Source: Acidimicrobiia bacterium (GTDB lineage Bacteria > Actinomycetota > Acidimicrobiia > Acidimicrobiales > Bin134). From it: 64,000 nt of DNA. Below the pieces are notes generated by a model. That model did no database searches. It was not told the DNA's origin and saw nothing but the letters and a program-made list of their open reading frames with translations. Shown one piece after another: positions 18,850-27,623 of the stretch. A program made the translations under genes and the position numbers. Each line of letters starts with the position of its first letter. Position 1 is the first letter of the stretch. The stretch is taken from NCBI GenBank assembly GCA_022822265.1, contig JAJECA010000005.1, positions 271,094 to 335,093 on the forward strand. Direction: 5' to 3'.

Positions 18850-20892
18850 CTATTCCGTTGGAATGAGCAGGCTGGACATGCTCCCCCAACAGAAAATTGC
18901 CCTGTCGACGCCGACACCACAGGAATGCCACATGCCGGCCGATAAATCGGTGAACCGGCCCTGGGGGGCATCGGCTTGTCCGTAGCTGTTATCTCCCCAG
19001 CAGACGATGGTGTCGTTGGTGCGTAAACCGCAGGTATGGGACGCACCCGCCGAAACTGCGGAGAATCGGCCCTGCGGAACCGTGGATTGGCCGTGTTCGT
19101 TGTTGCCCCAACACACGATTGCTCGGTCGTCTTTCAGCCCACATGAATGAGAGTCGCCCGCGGTGACGGCGGTGAACTTCCCATCGGGAGCGTCAGTCTG
19201 TCCTCTGCTGTTGTCTCCCCAGCAAACGATGAAGTCGTGGTCTCGCACTCCGCACGAGTGAGAGCTTCCCGCGGCGATGAATTGGAATCGGTTCTCCGGC
19301 GCACTGGATTGGCCGTAGTCGTTGTTGCCCCAGCACTCGACAGTCTGGTTGGTGCGAACTCCGCAGCTATGCACATAGCCCGTGGCCACATCCATGAATC
19401 GCCCATCGGGAGCCTCAGCCGCACCGTTGATGCTGTGCCCCCAGCACTCTATTCGTCGATTTGGAGTCAGCCCGCATGAGTGGCCGCCGCCGGTTGGCGC
19501 AGAGTTGAAGAACCACGGAGCGGTTTCTGCCTGTTCGTTGGCGTTCAACCCCCAGCACTTGATGTGGTGGCTGACAAGGACCCCGCAGGTGTGCCACCGT
19601 CCGGCGCTGACCGCTTGGAATCGATCATCGGAATGCCTGATCTGCTCCGAGTTGTTTTCACCCCAACACTGAAGGGTGAGGTCGGGGCTAATCCCACAAG
19701 TGTTGAGGGTTCCAGCCGATAGTGCAATGAACGGGCCCTGCGGTGGGCTTGCTTGGCCTTCGCTATCTGAACCCCAGCAATGGACGGTTTGGTCGGTGCG
19801 CAACCCGCACGAATGATCGCTGCCCGTGGCAACGCCGATGAATGGGCCTGTCGTCGCATTGGCTCGTTTGGAGCTGTTCCAGCCCCAGCAGTGAATGGTT
19901 TGGTCGGTGCGCAACCCGCAGGATCGAGACCCCTGGGCGTCAATCACCGTGAAGCTGCCGTTGGGCGGGGTGGACTCTCCATTCCCGTTATACCCCCAGC
20001 AAAGGATCTCTTGGTCGGTGCGCAAGCCACAGGTGTGGAAGCTCCCAGCAGTTACCGCGGTGTATTGCCCTTCGGGAGCGTTGGACTGGCTGAAGCCGTC
20101 GTCCCCCCAGCAGGCGATGGCTTGGTTGGCGCGCAGTCCGCAGGTGTGAAACCTCCCGGCGGCTAGGGCGGTGAATTGGCCCTCGGGAGGGTTGGCTTGC
20201 CTGTTGCTGTTGGAGCCCCAGCACTGGATGGTTTGGTCGGGGCGTATTCCGCAGGTGTGGAAGCTCCCAGCGGCCAGGGTGATGAACTGGCCTTCGGGGA
20301 CGTTGGCTTGTCCGTTGCTGTTGGAGCCCCAACAGGCGGGGGACTGGTTGACGAGCACGCCGCACGTGTGTGTCTGGCCTACCGAGATTTCGGTAAATGT
20401 GGGAACTGGTATCGCTGCCGCGAACCGGAGGGATTCGATGGCCTGTTTGTCGAGGGTTAGGTAGCAGCCGATGGCTTCGTCCCATCCCCATTCCACTTGA
20501 GCAAGCACGGCGGTGCCGTCGGCGGTCTTGGCCACTGGCACGGATTGCTGGCCGAATTTGTGGTGCTCGAAGCACTGGGTGGAGGTCTCGTCGCCAAAGG
20601 GAGTTGGGGGCGGGAGAGTGGCTGCGTTGGCCCGCAGAGTGTCGACGGCCTGTTCGTCGAGGGTGAGGTAGCAGCCGATGGTTTCGTTCGATTTCCATTC
20701 CACTTGGGCGAGAACTTCTTCGCCGTCGGAAGTCTTGGCCACAGGAACGGGAAAATGGCCGAATTCGTGGTGCTCAAAGCAGCGGTCGGCCGCAGTCTCC
20801 GCTACCGCTGGGCCGGTGGCGACCAGCGCCAGGCCTGCTGCGGTTGTCGCTACCACCGAAATGATCGCGATGAGTCGTCGAATTGAATTCAC
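18850..20892 (-). CDS. Secreted RCC1/BLIP-II-like repeat protein (14 cysteine-paired repeats)
   Basis: A 680-residue exported protein with a signal peptide (basic MNSIRRLIAI, then a hydrophobic core, cleavage near AVAE). Residues about 33-155 hold two copies of a module CFEHH-FG--PVAKT-DG--VLAQVEW----IGCYLTLD-QA. Then 14 tandem units of 37 residues follow, consensus F-A--AG--H-CGLR-D--I-CWG-N--GQ--PP-G-, each with one CG and one CW cysteine. The pattern is that of RCC1-like beta-propellers, and 14 units would make two seven-bladed propellers. Start is GTG 20892 with a GGAGGGG site upstream. Extracellular binding is inferred; the paired cysteines suggest disulfides. Confidence 0.88.
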   Translation of the reverse strand: MNSIRRLIAIISVVATTAAGLALVATGPAVAETAADRCFEHHEFGHFPVPVAKTSDGEEVLAQVEWKSNETIGCYLTLDEQAVDTLRANAATLPPPTPFGDETSTQCFEHHKFGQQSVPVAKTADGTAVLAQVEWGWDEAIGCYLTLDKQAIESLRFAAAIPVPTFTEISVGQTHTCGVLVNQSPACWGSNSNGQANVPEGQFITLAAGSFHTCGIRPDQTIQCWGSNSNRQANPPEGQFTALAAGRFHTCGLRANQAIACWGDDGFSQSNAPEGQYTAVTAGSFHTCGLRTDQEILCWGYNGNGESTPPNGSFTVIDAQGSRSCGLRTDQTIHCWGWNSSKRANATTGPFIGVATGSDHSCGLRTDQTVHCWGSDSEGQASPPQGPFIALSAGTLNTCGISPDLTLQCWGENNSEQIRHSDDRFQAVSAGRWHTCGVLVSHHIKCWGLNANEQAETAPWFFNSAPTGGGHSCGLTPNRRIECWGHSINGAAEAPDGRFMDVATGYVHSCGVRTNQTVECWGNNDYGQSSAPENRFQFIAAGSSHSCGVRDHDFIVCWGDNSRGQTDAPDGKFTAVTAGDSHSCGLKDDRAIVCWGNNEHGQSTVPQGRFSAVSAGASHTCGLRTNDTIVCWGDNSYGQADAPQGRFTDLSAGMWHSCGVGVDRAIFCWGSMSSLLIPTE

Positions 20893-21019
20893 TGCCTGCT
20901 GGCCCCTCCGTCCAAGACGGCCATGTTAGGCAGCCACCCGGCAGCCCTGTGTTGTTGGTGACGGCTTGGTTAGTCTGTCTGGGCGCATTGGCAAACCATT
21001 GGACGGGAGAAGGTCAGCT

Positions 21020-22054
21020 ATGCAGGCAGCACGATTGGTTGACGGCAACCTGAGTATTTTGGATGTCCCGGCGCCCGAGCCGGGCTTTGAGGAGGCGCTG
21101 ATCCGCATCAGCTCTTCGGGGGTATGCCACTCCGACCTCCACCTGGCCCGAGGCGACTGGATGGGGGTGTCGGGCATCGAGGTTCTGGGCCACGAGGCCA
21201 TTGGCGTGGTCGAGGCGCTGGGGCCGGGTGCGGAGCGCTACAGCCAGGTGGGCGACCGGGTGATCCTCGGGCTGGGGGGAACCGGCGGCGGCTACTGGTG
21301 CGGGGCGTGCGAGTTCTGCCTGCGGGGCGAGCCCCGGCACTGCCCGCAGACCCAGGGGATCATGGGCACCTTCGCCGAGCAGTTCTGCGTGTGGGCCAAG
21401 TCGCTGGTGGTGCTGCCCGACTCGGTAGGCGACGAGGAGGCCGCGCTGGCCTGCGGCGGGCTCACCGCCTACGGAGCGGTGAAGAAGCTGTTCCGCAACC
21501 AAGTGCCGCCCGGCAGCTGGGTGGCCATCATCGGCGCGGCTGGCGGGCTGGGCCACTACGCGGTGCAGATCGCCAAGGCGCTGGGCTACAAGGTGGTGGG
21601 CGTCGACGTGGGCGCCGACCGGCTGGGGTTCGTGGAGTCTCTCGGGGCCGACATGGTGGTGAGCGCCGACGATGCCTTAGAGGCCGTGCCCCGGGAGATC
21701 GGACGCGGCGGGGTGGACGCCAGCATCGTGTTCTCCGCCGCGATGGCCGGATTCACCCTCGGTTTCCGGCTGCTTCGGCCCAAGGGTCTGTTCGTGGCCG
21801 TGGGTTTGCCCCCCACCAGCGAGGGCAACATCGAGCTGAACCCGTTCGAGTTCTTCATGAGGGATGCCACCCTCATCTACTCCGCGGTGGGCACCGTGCA
21901 GGACATGCGAGAGCTGGTGGAAATGGCCGCCGCCGGGCAGGTCAAGACCCACGTGGGGCGCACCGGCGCCCTGTCGGAGCTCGACGACATCTTCGAGGAG
22001 CTCCAGTCGGGCAAGTACGTCGGCCGGGCGGTAATCGACGACCTGGCCAATTAG
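21020..22054 (+). CDS. Zinc-dependent alcohol dehydrogenase (MDR family)
   Basis: A 344-residue MDR enzyme. It has the catalytic-zinc motif GVCHSDLHLARGD, VLGHEAIGVVEALG, a structural-zinc lobe with CGACEFCLRGEPRHC, and the NAD(P)-binding IIGAAGGLGHYAVQIAKALG. This combination is that of class I/propanol-preferring alcohol dehydrogenases (AdhP/AdhA-like). The frame opens at 20966, but GGGAGAAGG precedes ATG 21020. A TAGTCT box at about 20972 could be the -10. It points toward an LLM-type flavin enzyme on the other strand. Confidence 0.9.
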   Translation: MQAARLVDGNLSILDVPAPEPGFEEALIRISSSGVCHSDLHLARGDWMGVSGIEVLGHEAIGVVEALGPGAERYSQVGDRVILGLGGTGGGYWCGACEFCLRGEPRHCPQTQGIMGTFAEQFCVWAKSLVVLPDSVGDEEAALACGGLTAYGAVKKLFRNQVPPGSWVAIIGAAGGLGHYAVQIAKALGYKVVGVDVGADRLGFVESLGADMVVSADDALEAVPREIGRGGVDASIVFSAAMAGFTLGFRLLRPKGLFVAVGLPPTSEGNIELNPFEFFMRDATLIYSAVGTVQDMRELVEMAAAGQVKTHVGRTGALSELDDIFEELQSGKYVGRAVIDDLAN

Positions 22055-22072
22055 CGCCGCCTTGTGGCGGGG

Positions 22073-23050
22073 TTATGAGCCCTCGGCGAGGGCGGGCATG
22101 ACCTTGTCCACCACTAACTCCAGCGTCTCCCAGCCGATGGCGGGGTCGATGCCGCCGCACAGGGGGTGGAGGGTGGCTGCGCCCTTGGTGCGCACCAGCT
22201 CGACGCACTCGTCGGGGGTGAGCACCTCAAATTGGCCGGAGGCCTTGAGGCCGGCCACGTCTTCGGCGTCCACATGCCAGCCCGAGCGCTGGTCGGGGTA
22301 CTGCCAGCTGGCGTAGGCCGCGGCGTCGTACAGCATGTTGGGCCCGATCTTGGCCCACAGAGCGTCGGGGTCCTCGGTCACCAGCACCAGGCCGGGGCCG
22401 TCGGGGGCCATGGCGAAGGCGCCCTCAAATCCGATCTCGGCGGCCTCGGCGTAGTAGAGGTCCACCAGCTCTTGGTCGCCGATGGGCGGCATGTAGGGCA
22501 GCCGCAGCCGGGCCGCCCGCTTGGCCGATGCCGGCACCGAGCCGCCCACCATGACGATGGGGTGGGGCTGGGTCACCGGCTTGGGGGTGACCCACACGGT
22601 GCGGCCCTCGTACTCGAACGGCTCCCCGGTCCAGGCCTGCTGCATGACCTTGATGGCTTCCTCGGTGTCGCGGCCCCGGCGGGTGCGGTCTTTGCCGAAC
22701 ATCTCGAACTCGAACTCCCGGTAGCCCAGCCCGGCGATGGTGATGAACCGGCCCGGCGCCATCAGATCGATGGTGGCGATGTCCTCGGCCAGCCGCAGCG
22801 GGTCGTGGTAGGGCACCAGCAGGGCAGACAGGGTGCACATCAGGTTGTCGGTTGACCCCAAAATGGCCGCCGAGATGGCCAGCGGCGCCGACATGAACCC
22901 GTCCTCGGTGCCGTGGTGCTCGCTGGTAATGGCCCCGGCGAAGCCCCGGGTGTCGGCCCACTTCACCATCTCCAACATGGCGCGGTACTGGTCGCCGTGG
23001 GTGACCTCGGTGAACGGAGGGGTCCGCAGATCAAAGCGCAGATTGAACAT
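22073..23050 (-). CDS. LLM-class flavin-dependent oxidoreductase (luciferase-like)
   Basis: A 325-residue TIM-barrel oxidoreductase of the bacterial luciferase family. Visible family features are KWADTRGFAGAITSEHHG near the N-terminus, PLRLAEDIATIDLMAPGRF, GREFEFEMFG-like IAGLGYREFEFEMFGKDRTR, and HPIVMVGGSVPASAKRAARL. F420- and FMN-using members are common in actinobacteria; the cofactor cannot be assigned with confidence. The frame opens at 23197, but GGGAGAAGA precedes ATG 23050. Convergent with the alcohol dehydrogenase. Confidence 0.9.
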   Translation of the reverse strand: MFNLRFDLRTPPFTEVTHGDQYRAMLEMVKWADTRGFAGAITSEHHGTEDGFMSAPLAISAAILGSTDNLMCTLSALLVPYHDPLRLAEDIATIDLMAPGRFITIAGLGYREFEFEMFGKDRTRRGRDTEEAIKVMQQAWTGEPFEYEGRTVWVTPKPVTQPHPIVMVGGSVPASAKRAARLRLPYMPPIGDQELVDLYYAEAAEIGFEGAFAMAPDGPGLVLVTEDPDALWAKIGPNMLYDAAAYASWQYPDQRSGWHVDAEDVAGLKASGQFEVLTPDECVELVRTKGAATLHPLCGGIDPAIGWETLELVVDKVMPALAEGS

Positions 23051-23132
23051 TTCTTCTCCCGATGGGCTCGATGGGTATAGGTAGGTTTGCAGACCTACAG
23101 GCTTCGAGTGAGGCCGTGGCAGGATTCCAGGC

Positions 23133-23336
23133 TTACAGACTTCGGGTGAGCCGGTCGAGACGGCGGGTGGCCCCCCGCAGGCCCCGCTCCACCTCATACA
23201 GCTCGAACGACACGTCCTCCCGGTCGGTGCCCTCGTAGCGGCGGGCCACCTCCGATACCCGCTCCACCAGATCCCGGATCACACTGCTCAACGAGCCGAG
23301 CTCCGCCCCATCCGCCGCCAAAGACTTGTCATCCAC
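23133..23336 (-). CDS. Small helical protein (67 aa), unknown
   Basis: A short, charged, all-helical protein with heptad-like spacing (LSSVIRDLVERVSEVARRY ... LYEVERGLRGATRRLDRLT), probably a coiled coil. I do not recognise a family. It is divergent from the toxin-antitoxin pair and shares with it a 70-bp intergenic region holding two inverted repeats. Confidence 0.55.
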   Translation of the reverse strand: MDDKSLAADGAELGSLSSVIRDLVERVSEVARRYEGTDREDVSFELYEVERGLRGATRRLDRLTRSL

Positions 23337-23339
23337 AAA

Positions 23340-23360
23340 CAGGTTTTACCGCAAAACCTG
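23340..23360. promoter_or_regulatory. Inverted repeat upstream of the antitoxin gene
   Basis: CAGGTTTT and AAAACCTG form 8-bp arms around ACCGC, midway between two divergent genes. It could be an operator; no further evidence. Confidence 0.4.
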
Positions 23361-23386
23361 CCCTGTCGATTTCCTCAGCAGAAAGT

Positions 23387-23404
23387 GCTATCAGACCTGA
23401 TAGC
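23387..23404. promoter_or_regulatory. Palindromic operator of the toxin-antitoxin operon
   Basis: GCTATCAG-AC-CTGATAGC is a perfect inverted repeat with 8-bp arms, ending 5 bp before the antitoxin start. Its placement is typical of the autoregulatory site bound by type II antitoxins. Confidence 0.65.
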
Positions 23405-23409
23405 ATCAG

Positions 23410-23649
23410 GTGATGGCGACAACTCGGACCACGTTTACTCTTGACGAAGAACTAGCCGAGCAGGCCCGGAAACTCGAGCTCAATATTTCTGCCGCAGCTC
23501 GAGAAGGTGTGATAGCAGCGGTAAAGCGGGCCTTGGGGGAAGCTGACCGAGAAGCCTATCTGCGATATCCGGAGGACCCTGATGACTTCTGGGATGAGGC
23601 CCAGGCGTGGGGTGAGTGGGACGGGGATGGACCAGGAAGTGATGCGTGA
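23410..23649 (+). CDS. Type II antitoxin (CcdA/ribbon-helix-helix-like)
   Basis: A 79-residue acidic protein. The N-terminal strand TTRTTFTLDEELAEQARKLEL followed by a helix NISAAAREGVIAAVKRAL matches the ribbon-helix-helix DNA-binding domain of CcdA-like antitoxins, and the Trp/Asp-rich tail (DPDDFWDEAQAWGEWDGD) is the toxin-binding part. Start is GTG 23410 or ATG 23413. The stop overlaps the toxin start as GTGA. Expected to neutralise the downstream MazF-like toxin and repress the operon through the palindrome at 23387-23404. Confidence 0.8.
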   Translation: MMATTRTTFTLDEELAEQARKLELNISAAAREGVIAAVKRALGEADREAYLRYPEDPDDFWDEAQAWGEWDGDGPGSDA

Positions 23650-23954
23650 ACCGCGGTGAGGTGTGGTGGGCTGACATAGATGGCAAACGGAGGCCGGTTG
23701 TCCTTCTCACCCGTCAAGATGTCATCGACGTTCGCGAATTGGTTACCGTTGCCGAGCTCACAACCTCCATCCGAAGACTGGTTGTCGAAGTGCCGGTTGA
23801 TGAGGACGAGGCTGGAGTGCCCAAAGCATCGGTGGTGAACTGCGACGGCCTGTACACAGTGAGACGTTCGGTGCTCTCTAACCGCGCCGGGCGACTGAGC
23901 GACCTGACGATGAGGCGCATTTGCCGGGCAGTGAACCTCGCCCTGGGCTGTTAG
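23646..23954 (+). CDS. MazF/PemK-family toxin (putative endoribonuclease)
   Basis: A 102-residue protein starting NRGEVWWADIDGKRRPVVLLTRQ, the canonical MazF/PemK opening. TTSIRRLVVEVPVDEDEAGVPKASVVNCDGLYTVRRS carries the conserved strand and the S/T-x-V-x-x-D region, and the end is LSDLTMRRICRAVNLALG. Family toxins cut mRNA at short motifs. Coupled to the antitoxin by a GTGA overlap. Confidence 0.85.
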   Translation: MNRGEVWWADIDGKRRPVVLLTRQDVIDVRELVTVAELTTSIRRLVVEVPVDEDEAGVPKASVVNCDGLYTVRRSVLSNRAGRLSDLTMRRICRAVNLALGC

Positions 23955-23989
23955 TGGCAATCCCTTCGTTGGCGGGACATATCGGCCTG

Positions 23990-23995
23990 TAGTTT
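23990..23995 (+). promoter_or_regulatory. Leaderless-type -10 box of the his operon
   Basis: TAGTTT is followed 8 nt later by GTG 24004 of hisD. The context GTAGTTTTGGGGG is nearly the same as that in front of trpF. Confidence 0.55.
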
Positions 23996-24003
23996 TGGGG
24001 GTC

Positions 24004-25314
24004 GTGCTAAGCCGAGTGGACTTGCGAGGGGTGGCCGACATTGCCGGCCGCCTGCCTCGGCCTGAGCCTGTTTCTGAGGGCTCGGTGGCCGCGGTCCGCG
24101 AGATCATCGACGCGGTGCGGGCTGAAGGCGACGCCGCGCTGGCCCGCTACACCGAGCAATTCGACGGGGTTGCTCCCTCGAGTTGGCGGGTTCCTCCGGC
24201 CGAGGTGGCCGCGGCTGCCGACCGGACCGACCCCGCTCTGCGGGCTGCTCTGGAAGCAGCTGCCGACTCCATCGCTGAGTTCCACCGAGAGCAAGTGCCG
24301 AAAGAGCAGACCCACAACCGCCAAGGCATCACCATCCGCAGCTGGGAGCAGCCGGTGCGCCGGGCCGGCTGCTATGTGCCCGGGGGCCGGGCTGCCTACC
24401 CTTCTACCGTGCTGATGACTGCACTTCCGGCTCGGGCCGCCAGTGTGGATCAGGTGGTGCTGTGCGTTCCTCCCGATTCGGAAGGCCGGGTGGCGGACGT
24501 CACTCTGGCGGCGGCCGCCATCGCTGGAGTCGACGAGGTGTACGCGGTGGGCGGTGCCCAGGCCGTTGCCGCTATGGCCTATGGCACCGAATCGGTCGGC
24601 GCGGTGGACGTGATCGTGGGGCCCGGCAACGTCTATGTGGCCATTGCCAAACAGCTTGTGGCTGGGGTTGTCGGCGTGCCGGCCGCGTTTGCCGGACCTT
24701 CCGAGGTGGTAGTGGTGGCCGACGGCACTGTTCCGGCCGAATACGCCGCCATCGACCTCATCGTGCAAGCCGAGCACGGTCCCGACGGGTTGGCGTGGCT
24801 AATTGCTTGGGATCCCGGCGCCGCCGATGAGGTGGAGAAGGCTGTGGCCCGATTGCTGGCAGATGCCGCCCGCCGGGATGACATAGCGGCAACGTTCGAC
24901 CGCAGCGGGCACACCGTGCTTGTGGATGGCCCCGAGGCCGCCGCCGAGGTGGTGGACTTCATCGCCCCCGAGCACCTTCAAGTCATGACGGAGGAACCCT
25001 CAGCAGTGATTGACCGGGTTCAGAACGCGGGGGCCATCTTCCGCGGCCCGCTGGCGCCGGCGTCTATCGGCGACTATGTGGCCGGTCCCTCCCATGTGCT
25101 GCCCACCAACGGGACCGCCCGCTTTGCCGGAGCGCTCGGGGTGCGGGACTTTGTGAAGCCCATGCATGAGATCGCCGTGACCCCCGAGGGATTGGCCGCG
25201 GTCGGACCCCATGTGGCCGCCATCGCCGACGCGGAGGGCTTAGATGCCCATGCCCAGTCGGTTCGCCTGCGCGGCATCGGCGACAAGGTTCAGAAAGGAA
25301 CTGAGAATGAGTAG
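24004..25314 (+). CDS. hisD: Histidinol dehydrogenase
   Basis: A 436-residue zinc enzyme that oxidises histidinol to histidine in two NAD-dependent steps. Motifs: YVPGGRAAYPSTVLMTALPA, VDVIVGPGNVYVAIAKQLV, DLIVQAEHGPDG (zinc-ligand region), IAPEHLQVM and the C-terminal GPSHVLPTNGTARF. The frame opens at TTG 23995, inside the likely -10 box, so GTG 24004 (VLSRVDLRG) is taken. It heads a run hisD-C-B-H-A-F with overlapping or nearly touching genes. Confidence 0.95.
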   Translation: MLSRVDLRGVADIAGRLPRPEPVSEGSVAAVREIIDAVRAEGDAALARYTEQFDGVAPSSWRVPPAEVAAAADRTDPALRAALEAAADSIAEFHREQVPKEQTHNRQGITIRSWEQPVRRAGCYVPGGRAAYPSTVLMTALPARAASVDQVVLCVPPDSEGRVADVTLAAAAIAGVDEVYAVGGAQAVAAMAYGTESVGAVDVIVGPGNVYVAIAKQLVAGVVGVPAAFAGPSEVVVVADGTVPAEYAAIDLIVQAEHGPDGLAWLIAWDPGAADEVEKAVARLLADAARRDDIAATFDRSGHTVLVDGPEAAAEVVDFIAPEHLQVMTEEPSAVIDRVQNAGAIFRGPLAPASIGDYVAGPSHVLPTNGTARFAGALGVRDFVKPMHEIAVTPEGLAAVGPHVAAIADAEGLDAHAQSVRLRGIGDKVQKGTENE

Positions 25315-26386
25315 TCCCGACCGCTTGGCGGTGCGAGAGAACCTGGCCATGATGTCGGGCTACCACTCGCCGCAGCTCGACGTGGACGTGCGGCTCAACA
25401 CCAACGAGTCGCCGGTGCCCCCTCCCGACGGGTGGGCTGAGGCTCTGCGGGCCGCCCAGGCCGACATTGATTGGCACCGCTATCCCGACCGGGGGGCCCA
25501 CGAACTGCGGGCCGCGTTGGCCAAGCACGAGGGAGTGGCGCCCGAGCAGGTGTTCGCCGCCAACGGCTCCAACGAGGTGCTTCAGTGCCTGATGCTGGCG
25601 TTCGGAGGCCCGGGCCGTACAGCGCTGACCTTCGAGCCCACCTACGCGCTTCACTCCCACATCTCCCGGCTGGCGGCCACCGAGGTGGTGACCGGCGAGC
25701 GGGAGGAGGACTTCTCGCTGGATGCCGACTACGCCTCGGCCATGGTGGCCGAGCACCGCCCGGCCGTCACCTTTTTGTGCTCGCCCAACAATCCCACCGG
25801 CATGGTGGAGCCCCCCGAATTGGTGGAGCGGCTGCTGGCCGATGTGTCGGCGCTGCCCGGCTTGTTGCTGATGGACGAGGCCTACGGCCAGTTCGACCCC
25901 TTTACCGCGGTGAGCCTGGTGGACGAGAGCCGCCCGCTGGCGGTGGCCCGCACCTATTCCAAGACATGGTCGATGGCCGCCGCCCGGCTCGGCTACCTGG
26001 TGGCCCCATCGTGGGTGGTGGCCGAGCTGGAGAAGTCGGCGCTGCCCTACCACCTCGACACCATGAAGCAGATCGCCGGACGCCTGGCCCTCGACTACGA
26101 GGACGAGATGAACGAGCGGGTGGGCATGCTGGTGGCCGAGCGGGAGCGGATCGCCGCTGCGCTCGACCAGCTCCCGGTGCGCCATTGGGCGTCGGGGGCC
26201 AACTTCATCTTGATGCGCCCCGATTCTGGCGACGGCGACGCCGTTTGGCAGGGTCTCGTGGATCGGTCGGTGCTCGTGAGAAACTGTTCTTCTTGGCCCC
26301 GGCTGGCCGGCTGCCTGCGGGTTACCGTGGGAGCCCCGGCTGAAAACGACGCGTTCCTGTCCGCTCTGCGTGAGGTGCTGACATGA
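25307..26386 (+). CDS. hisC: Histidinol-phosphate aminotransferase
   Basis: A 359-residue PLP enzyme converting imidazole-acetol phosphate to histidinol phosphate. Features: LNTNESPVPPP, RYPDRGAHELR, FAANGSNEVLQCL, LCSPNNPTG, LLMDEAYGQF and the PLP lysine in ARTYSKTWSMAAARLGY, then LPYHLDTMKQI. ATG 25307 follows an AAAGGA site and overlaps the hisD stop by 8 bp; the in-frame upstream ATG at 25244 lies within hisD and is not needed. Confidence 0.95.
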   Translation: MSSPDRLAVRENLAMMSGYHSPQLDVDVRLNTNESPVPPPDGWAEALRAAQADIDWHRYPDRGAHELRAALAKHEGVAPEQVFAANGSNEVLQCLMLAFGGPGRTALTFEPTYALHSHISRLAATEVVTGEREEDFSLDADYASAMVAEHRPAVTFLCSPNNPTGMVEPPELVERLLADVSALPGLLLMDEAYGQFDPFTAVSLVDESRPLAVARTYSKTWSMAAARLGYLVAPSWVVAELEKSALPYHLDTMKQIAGRLALDYEDEMNERVGMLVAERERIAAALDQLPVRHWASGANFILMRPDSGDGDAVWQGLVDRSVLVRNCSSWPRLAGCLRVTVGAPAENDAFLSALREVLT

Positions 26387-26982
26387 CAACCTCAACTCGA
26401 ACCGCCACGGCGTCTCGGACCACCGCCGAGACCAGCATCGACATCGCCATCAGCGTGGACGGCGAGGGACAGGGCACTGCCACCACCGGTCTGCCATTCT
26501 TCGACCACATGCTGAGCCAGCTCGGCCGCCACGGCGGCTTCGACCTTCGGGTGGAGGCCTCCGGCGACCTGGAGATCGACGCCCACCACACCGTCGAAGA
26601 CGTCGGCATCCTTTTGGGATCGTGCTTTGCCGAGGCCTTGGGCGACAAGGCCGGGGTTCGCCGGTTCGCGTCAATCGCGGTGCCGCTGGACGAGGCTTTG
26701 GTGGAGGCCGTGGTCGACCTGTCGGGCCGGCCGTTCCTGCACTACGACGTGAGCCCTCCCGGCCAGAAGATCCTGGGCGATCCGCCGTTCGACCCCCAGC
26801 TCTGCGAGGAGTTCTGGCGGGCGTTCGCCACCTCGGCCGCACTGACCCTGCACATCAACATGGTGCGGGGGAAAAATACCCACCACATCATCGAGGCCAG
26901 CTTCAAGGCCGTGGCCCGGGCGCTGCGCGACGCCGTGCGGGTGGAGGGCACCGGCATCCCCTCCACCAAGGGTGTCTTGTGA
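26383..26982 (+). CDS. hisB: Imidazoleglycerol-phosphate dehydratase
   Basis: A 199-residue Mn-dependent dehydratase of histidine synthesis (single-domain form, no phosphatase part). Metal-binding motifs are FFDHMLSQLGRHG, EIDAHHTVEDVGI and HHIIEASFKAVARALRDAV. Starts within the hisC stop (ATGA). Confidence 0.96.
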   Translation: MTTSTRTATASRTTAETSIDIAISVDGEGQGTATTGLPFFDHMLSQLGRHGGFDLRVEASGDLEIDAHHTVEDVGILLGSCFAEALGDKAGVRRFASIAVPLDEALVEAVVDLSGRPFLHYDVSPPGQKILGDPPFDPQLCEEFWRAFATSAALTLHINMVRGKNTHHIIEASFKAVARALRDAVRVEGTGIPSTKGVL

Positions 26983-26995
26983 GCAGAGGGGCTCT

Positions 26996-27622
26996 GTGAC
27001 CCGACCGCTCATCGCGGTGCTGGACTACGGCATCGGCAACCTCCGCTCGGCCCAGAAGAGTCTGGAGCGCATGGGCGCCGACGCCCGACTGACCGCCGAT
27101 ACCGGGCTGATCGCCGACTCCGCCGGGGTGGTGCTGCCCGGTGTGGGGGCGTTCGGGCCGTGCATGGCCGCGCTCTGCGACACCGGGCTCGACGAGCCGG
27201 CCCGGGCCGCGGCGGCCGACGGCCGGCCGTTTCTGGGCATCTGCATCGGCTTGCAGCTTCTCTACGAGGGCTCCGAGGAGGCACCGGGCGTGGCTGGCCT
27301 GGGTATTCTGCCCGGCACGGTGCGGCTGCTGCCCGGCAACGTGAAGCGGCCCCAGATGCAGTGGAACCGCTTGGAGGTTCTCACGCCGAGCCCCCTGCTC
27401 GATGGGCTTGACGACGCCTGGGTGTACTTCGTGCACTCCTACGCCGCCCCTATGGACGACAGCGTGGTGGCCACGTGCGACTACGGCGGTCCGGTGGCGG
27501 CGGTGGTGGCCGACGGCAACGTGGCGGCCACCCAGTTCCACCCCGAGAAATCGGCCCGCCCTGGCCTCCGGCTGTTGGAGAACTTCGTGAACCAGGCCCG
27601 AGTCGCGGCCGTAGGAGCTTGA
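26996..27622 (+). CDS. hisH: Imidazole glycerol phosphate synthase, glutaminase subunit
   Basis: A 208-residue class I glutamine amidotransferase supplying ammonia to HisF. The nucleophile is C83 in FLGICIGLQLLY; the His/Glu pair is in QFHPEKS. LDYGIGNLRSAQKSLERMG is the usual start. GTG 26996 is chosen; it follows hisB by 13 bp with an AGAGGGG site. Confidence 0.95.
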   Translation: MTRPLIAVLDYGIGNLRSAQKSLERMGADARLTADTGLIADSAGVVLPGVGAFGPCMAALCDTGLDEPARAAAADGRPFLGICIGLQLLYEGSEEAPGVAGLGILPGTVRLLPGNVKRPQMQWNRLEVLTPSPLLDGLDDAWVYFVHSYAAPMDDSVVATCDYGGPVAAVVADGNVAATQFHPEKSARPGLRLLENFVNQARVAAVGA

Positions 27623-27623
27623 G

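Noticed and set aside
18850..20892. Regular repeats as a CRISPR array
   Set aside because: The repeats are protein-coding units of 111 bp with no constant DNA repeat and no unique spacers.
24004..24010. T-box or attenuator leader in front of hisD or trpF
   Set aside because: The promoter box lies 8 nt from the start codon, so there is no room for a leader RNA.
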